Origin: Haliotis asinina
Lineage: Eukaryota > Mollusca > Gastropoda > Lepetellida > Haliotidae
NCBI RefSeq assembly: GCF_037392515.1
Contig: NC_090288.1
Span: 10,709,969 to 10,773,968, forward strand
DNA: 64,000 bases
Direction: 5' to 3'
The notes beneath the pieces were generated by a model. It was not told where the DNA came from, did no database searches, and was given only the letters and a program-made list of their open reading frames with translations. A program made the position numbers and the translations under genes. The first letter of the stretch is position 1. Every line of letters starts with the position of its first letter. Positions 61,270 to 64,000 of this stretch are shown one piece after another.

Positions 61270-61500
61270 ACCAAGGGACCTACATGAGAGCGCAGACCAG
61301 AAGCAGGTTCACAGATTACTTGTCCTTGAACGTTGACTACCGATAGGATGGTAGGAATTGCCGCACCCCATGTTTAAGTCTCAGCTGAGGAACCTCCGCC
61401 TTGACAATTACGTGATATGTGTAAAACAACTCGGCTATGTGACAGAAAGTAAAGGATTGAATTCATTCATGTTTTAGTGTTAATGACTGTTAACGTGATT
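61270..61500. other. 5' flank of gene 3, unassigned
   Basis: No promoter element could be named with confidence and no other gene is seen. Confidence 0.35.
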
Positions 61501-61514
61501 ATTCTTCGTCAATA

Positions 61515-61547
61515 TGTATGTATGTATGTATGAGTGTGTGTATGAGT

Positions 61548-61619
<72 letters not shown>

Positions 61620-61625
61620 ATGCAT
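61515..61625. repeat. (GTAT)n/(GT)n microsatellite
   Basis: A GTAT run grades into about 28 GT units and then GTATGTATG. Confidence 0.97.
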
Positions 61626-61714
61626 GGTAGGTCGGTAGGTAGGTAGGTAGGTAGGTCGGTAGGTAGGTAGGTAGGTAGGTAGGTAGGTAGTTAGTTAGTT
61701 AGGTAGGTAGGTAG
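61626..61714. repeat. (GGTA)n microsatellite
   Basis: GGTAGGTAGGTA tetranucleotides with GGTC and TAGT variants. Confidence 0.96.
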
Positions 61715-61719
61715 GGTGG

Positions 61720-62445
61720 ATGGGCTGGAAATCAAAACGTGGTACACAAACCACAAACAAGTCATAAGATAAAGAACCGATTACAAGTGGTAACTGGTCA
61801 TGTTTTGATTTACTACTTAAGGTCAACTTCAACAAGTTCATACCCGGAAGTTTATTATTTTAAGATATTTATGTCAACACATCAACCTAATTGTCAGGGG
61901 TGCTTTTGCATTACTGGATATATGTAACAGCGGTGAGAAATTGCTGGTGAAGCGAGTATTGGTTATTCTTTTCGGACAATATAAGGCATGTCATCGTTAT
62001 TACCGAAAGTGACTGACAAAAATGTGCTGTTCTGATTCAGCCAAACCGAACAGAATTATCCTGATTCATATGCAAGAAGAAAAATAATCGCGCACAGGGA
62101 AGCACAATAAGTGCCAATGGGGTTGCCTATTTCTGTCCTAAATGTTTAGGAAGTTATTTGTTTCACCTGGACGTAAATAGCATTTCCTTTCATGAACGTA
62201 TATAAGGAGGCGAAACATTTATCACTTGTCCTGACATTAGATGACCAATACGTTCTGTTCAGCTCTCAGTTTCACCTTACATTTTGGTACATACAAGAGA
62301 GGGAGTCGCGAGTAGAAATAACTTGACACGACTGTGATGATATACGAGCAGTGCTTTCTATGTACATTTTATAGAATGTATTGAATCCAGTCTGTTAGGG
62401 AAAAAAACCTATGCATGCAGATTACCTATTTGTGTTCAATAAAGA
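61720..62445. other. Unassigned sequence
   Basis: A small plus-strand frame at 61739-61927 is unrecognised and has no support. No other feature is seen. Confidence 0.35.
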
Positions 62446-62451
62446 TAACAG

Positions 62452-62612
62452 GGCGTTTTGGTAGTCTAGCGGTTTACGTGTTCGCCCGTCGCGCTGAAAA
62501 CCCGGGTCAATTCCCCATATGGGTACAATGTGTGAAAGTCATTTGGGGTGTCCCCGCGCCGTGATATTGCTGGAATGTTGCTACAGGCGATTCACTCAAA
62601 CTAAATTCACTC
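62452..62612 (+). mobile_element. SINE family B copy
   Basis: GGCGTTTTGGTAGTCTAGCG (A box), GTGTTCGCCCGTCGCGCTGA, AAACCCGGGTCAATTCCCCA (B box with one change), GTGATATTGCTGGAATGTTG and AACTAAATTCACTCA. Confidence 0.82.
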
Positions 62613-62789
62613 AATACCGATAATGGCAATACCAGTCTGATAAGAAATTGTGTTTGAATGAAGATTTCTTTCATGAGGGGAACTGATCCATGCAACCCTG
62701 TACCAAATTTCTGACATAATGGATGATTTGTAACAGTAAAGTATCATTTTAAGATAGGTCTTTATATAGTAACTGGAGTGGAGATATTA

Positions 62790-63080
62790 AAGGGTAGAGC
62801 ACTTCATGGAAGTCTCAAGAAGCTATGTCAATCGTGCCGTAGATGCTATTGGTGACCGAGGGTCCCTGGTTCTCATGGTAACCTAACTTTGGTTGCTTGT
62901 TGACTTATAACCTGTCTCTATACATATGATTATTAAACCTTACATATTTAACTGATTACATACTAGTTTTATGATACAGATCTGTGTTTCCTATTTATTG
63001 TTGTAAGTCCTTTTCGACAGGTTAGTGTACAATCTAAATGTGTTTCGTATTAAGTAGTCACGATATTAATGGACTATTCA
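62790..63080 (+). mobile_element. Diverged solo LINE 3' end
   Basis: GGTCCCTGGTTCTCATGGTA, CTTTGGTTGCTTGTTGACTT, ATAACCTGTCTCTATACATA and GTCCTTTTCGACAGGTTAG follow LINE 3' UTR order with many changes. Confidence 0.6.
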
Positions 63081-63082
63081 TG

Positions 63083-63317
63083 TGAGTGAGTGGATCTAGT
63101 TTTGCGCGGCTCTCACCGATATTCCAGCTAGACGGCAGTGGTCTGTATATAATCGAGTTTGGAAGAGACAATCCAGTGACCAACAGTAAGAGCATCAGTC
63201 TACGCAAAATGGGATACGATGACATGTGTCAACCACGCCAGGGAGCCTGACTATCCGATCCCGTTAGTCAAGCATTTGTTACTGAAGATTAATTCCAACC
63301 CAGATCTTCACGGGTTA
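63083..63317 (+). mobile_element. SINE-like family A copy (antisense orientation)
   Basis: GAGTGAGTGGATCTAGTTTT, CACCGATATTCCAGCTAGAC, AGACAATCCAGTGACCAACA, GACATGTGTCAACCACGCCA, CTATCCGATCCCGTTAGTCA and GATCTTCACGGGT. Confidence 0.8.
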
Positions 63318-63399
63318 ATCCAGATGTGATTAAATTTGTTTGAGGTTTGAATAATATTTTTAACTCAGTGGTTGCTGGGGTGTCCAGGCTTGAGACGCG

Positions 63400-63515
63400 G
63401 TGCAGTTGCTGTATATAGCGACAGTCAGGAGTATTGCAGCTATATAACAGAATTGTATCCAAACAGTCCAATGATTAATATCATGAGCATCGACCTAAGC
63501 ATCTGCTAGAGGTTC
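63400..63515 (+). mobile_element. SINE A fragment
   Basis: GCAGCTATATAACAGAATTG, CAAACAGTCCAATGATTAAT and ATCATGAGCATCGACC match the middle of family A with changes. Confidence 0.5.
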
Positions 63516-63534
63516 CCTGGTAGTAGGTTTAAAT

Positions 63535-63615
63535 TCATTTTTGTTTTGGGACTTACGTACCCTCACAGGAGAACGAATGAGTTAAGAATTTGAATCACAT
63601 CGGCAGTATTTCTAT
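63535..63615 (-). mobile_element. LINE 3' UTR fragment, minus strand
   Basis: TTTTGGGACTTACGTACCCT and CACAGGAGAA are the inverse complement of the LINE words TCCTGTGAGGGTACGTAAGTCC. The fragment is short. Confidence 0.5.
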
Positions 63616-63824
63616 CGTATCGTGTCGAACAAATCTTGCATCGCAGGGCACAAAATATTAGAAAACCTGTAGATTAAGAACAGTTAAACATGGAATATCA
63701 CACATATAGATGCAAAACAACCATGTGAATAAGTAAGCTTGTAAACTATTAAGTACGATAATTAATATATACAGGCAACAGCTCACCACTAACTAAAGGC
63801 ACGTCATTATACTAAGGACCAATG

Positions 63825-63915
63825 TGATAACGAACAGTTCCACAAACCATTGTATCACTTTTGCTTAGGTCAATACTCATGATATTAATCATTGGATTGT
63901 TTGTTAAGCAATTGA
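63825..63915 (-). mobile_element. SINE A fragment
   Basis: CAATACTCATGATATTAATC and ATTGGATTGTTTGTT match the ATGCTCATG.TGTTGATCACTGGATTGTCTG block of family A. Confidence 0.5.
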
Positions 63916-64000
63916 AGATAATCCCTGCTACTACTAGTTATAATCGTAATAAAAATGTGTCATTTAAAGTTAAGGCTAGATTATCAAAAATTGCTAATAG

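Overview
The window is animal nuclear DNA with low gene density, introns and many layered transposable elements. It is most likely from a gastropod mollusc, probably abalone-like (Haliotis). That attribution is an inference from the dominant repeats: two SINE-like families and a LINE family that all end in (CTCA)n after a tail of the type 'AATATTGC..GTAAA..'. There is no bacterial-style operon, rRNA or convincing functional tRNA gene.

The main host content is a family of short secreted proteins on the minus strand, with an N-terminal signal peptide, a PAN/apple-like domain and a C-terminal C-type-lectin-like domain (CTLD). Two copies look intact. Gene 1 (8421 to 1853) encodes 238 aa and gene 3 (61062 to 56631) encodes 243 aa. 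Both have three coding exons, phase-1 junctions and an identical 180-nt middle exon. Between them lies a pseudogene (about 47113 to 38085) with a damaged first exon, a 13-nt deletion in exon 2 and a last exon split by a 6-kb LINE. An isolated relic of exon 3 lies at 10808-11025. Flanking blocks (about 1.0 kb with 37.2 kb, and 33.4-34.9 kb with 49.8-50.8 kb) also look paralogous, so the array probably arose by tandem segmental duplication.

Mobile DNA fills most of the rest. Two near-full-length copies of one LINE family (26660-32795 and 38200-44190) have ORF1 with CCHC knuckles and ORF2 with endonuclease, reverse transcriptase, RNase H and a terminal CCHC motif. Each is bounded by a clear target-site duplication (TSD) and both are broken by stops and frameshifts. 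The first contains a 5'-truncated Penelope-like element with a GIY-YIG domain and a hammerhead-ribozyme-like core. Older LINE pieces fill intron 1 of gene 1, and many solo LINE 3' ends are scattered through the window. SINE family A (no obvious tRNA head) and family B (tRNA-like head) are abundant. An unusual head-to-head tRNA-like foldback element occurs twice with precise TSDs (19939-20202 and 45293-45704).

Region by region: 0-1 kb long inverted repeat; 1-8.5 kb gene 1 with LINE-filled intron; 8.5-18 kb mostly non-coding with an exon relic, SINEs and a 116-bp minisatellite; 18.4-21 kb putative inverted-repeat transposon with exon-like coding pieces and an LRR-like fragment; 21-26.6 kb mostly unassigned; 26.6-32.8 kb LINE copy 1 with nested Penelope element; 33-37.5 kb paralogous non-coding DNA; 38-47.1 kb lectin pseudogene with LINE copy 2; 47-56.5 kb SINEs and minisatellites; 56.6-61.1 kb gene 3; 61.1-64 kb microsatellites and repeats. 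All alignments here were made by eye and no database was consulted.
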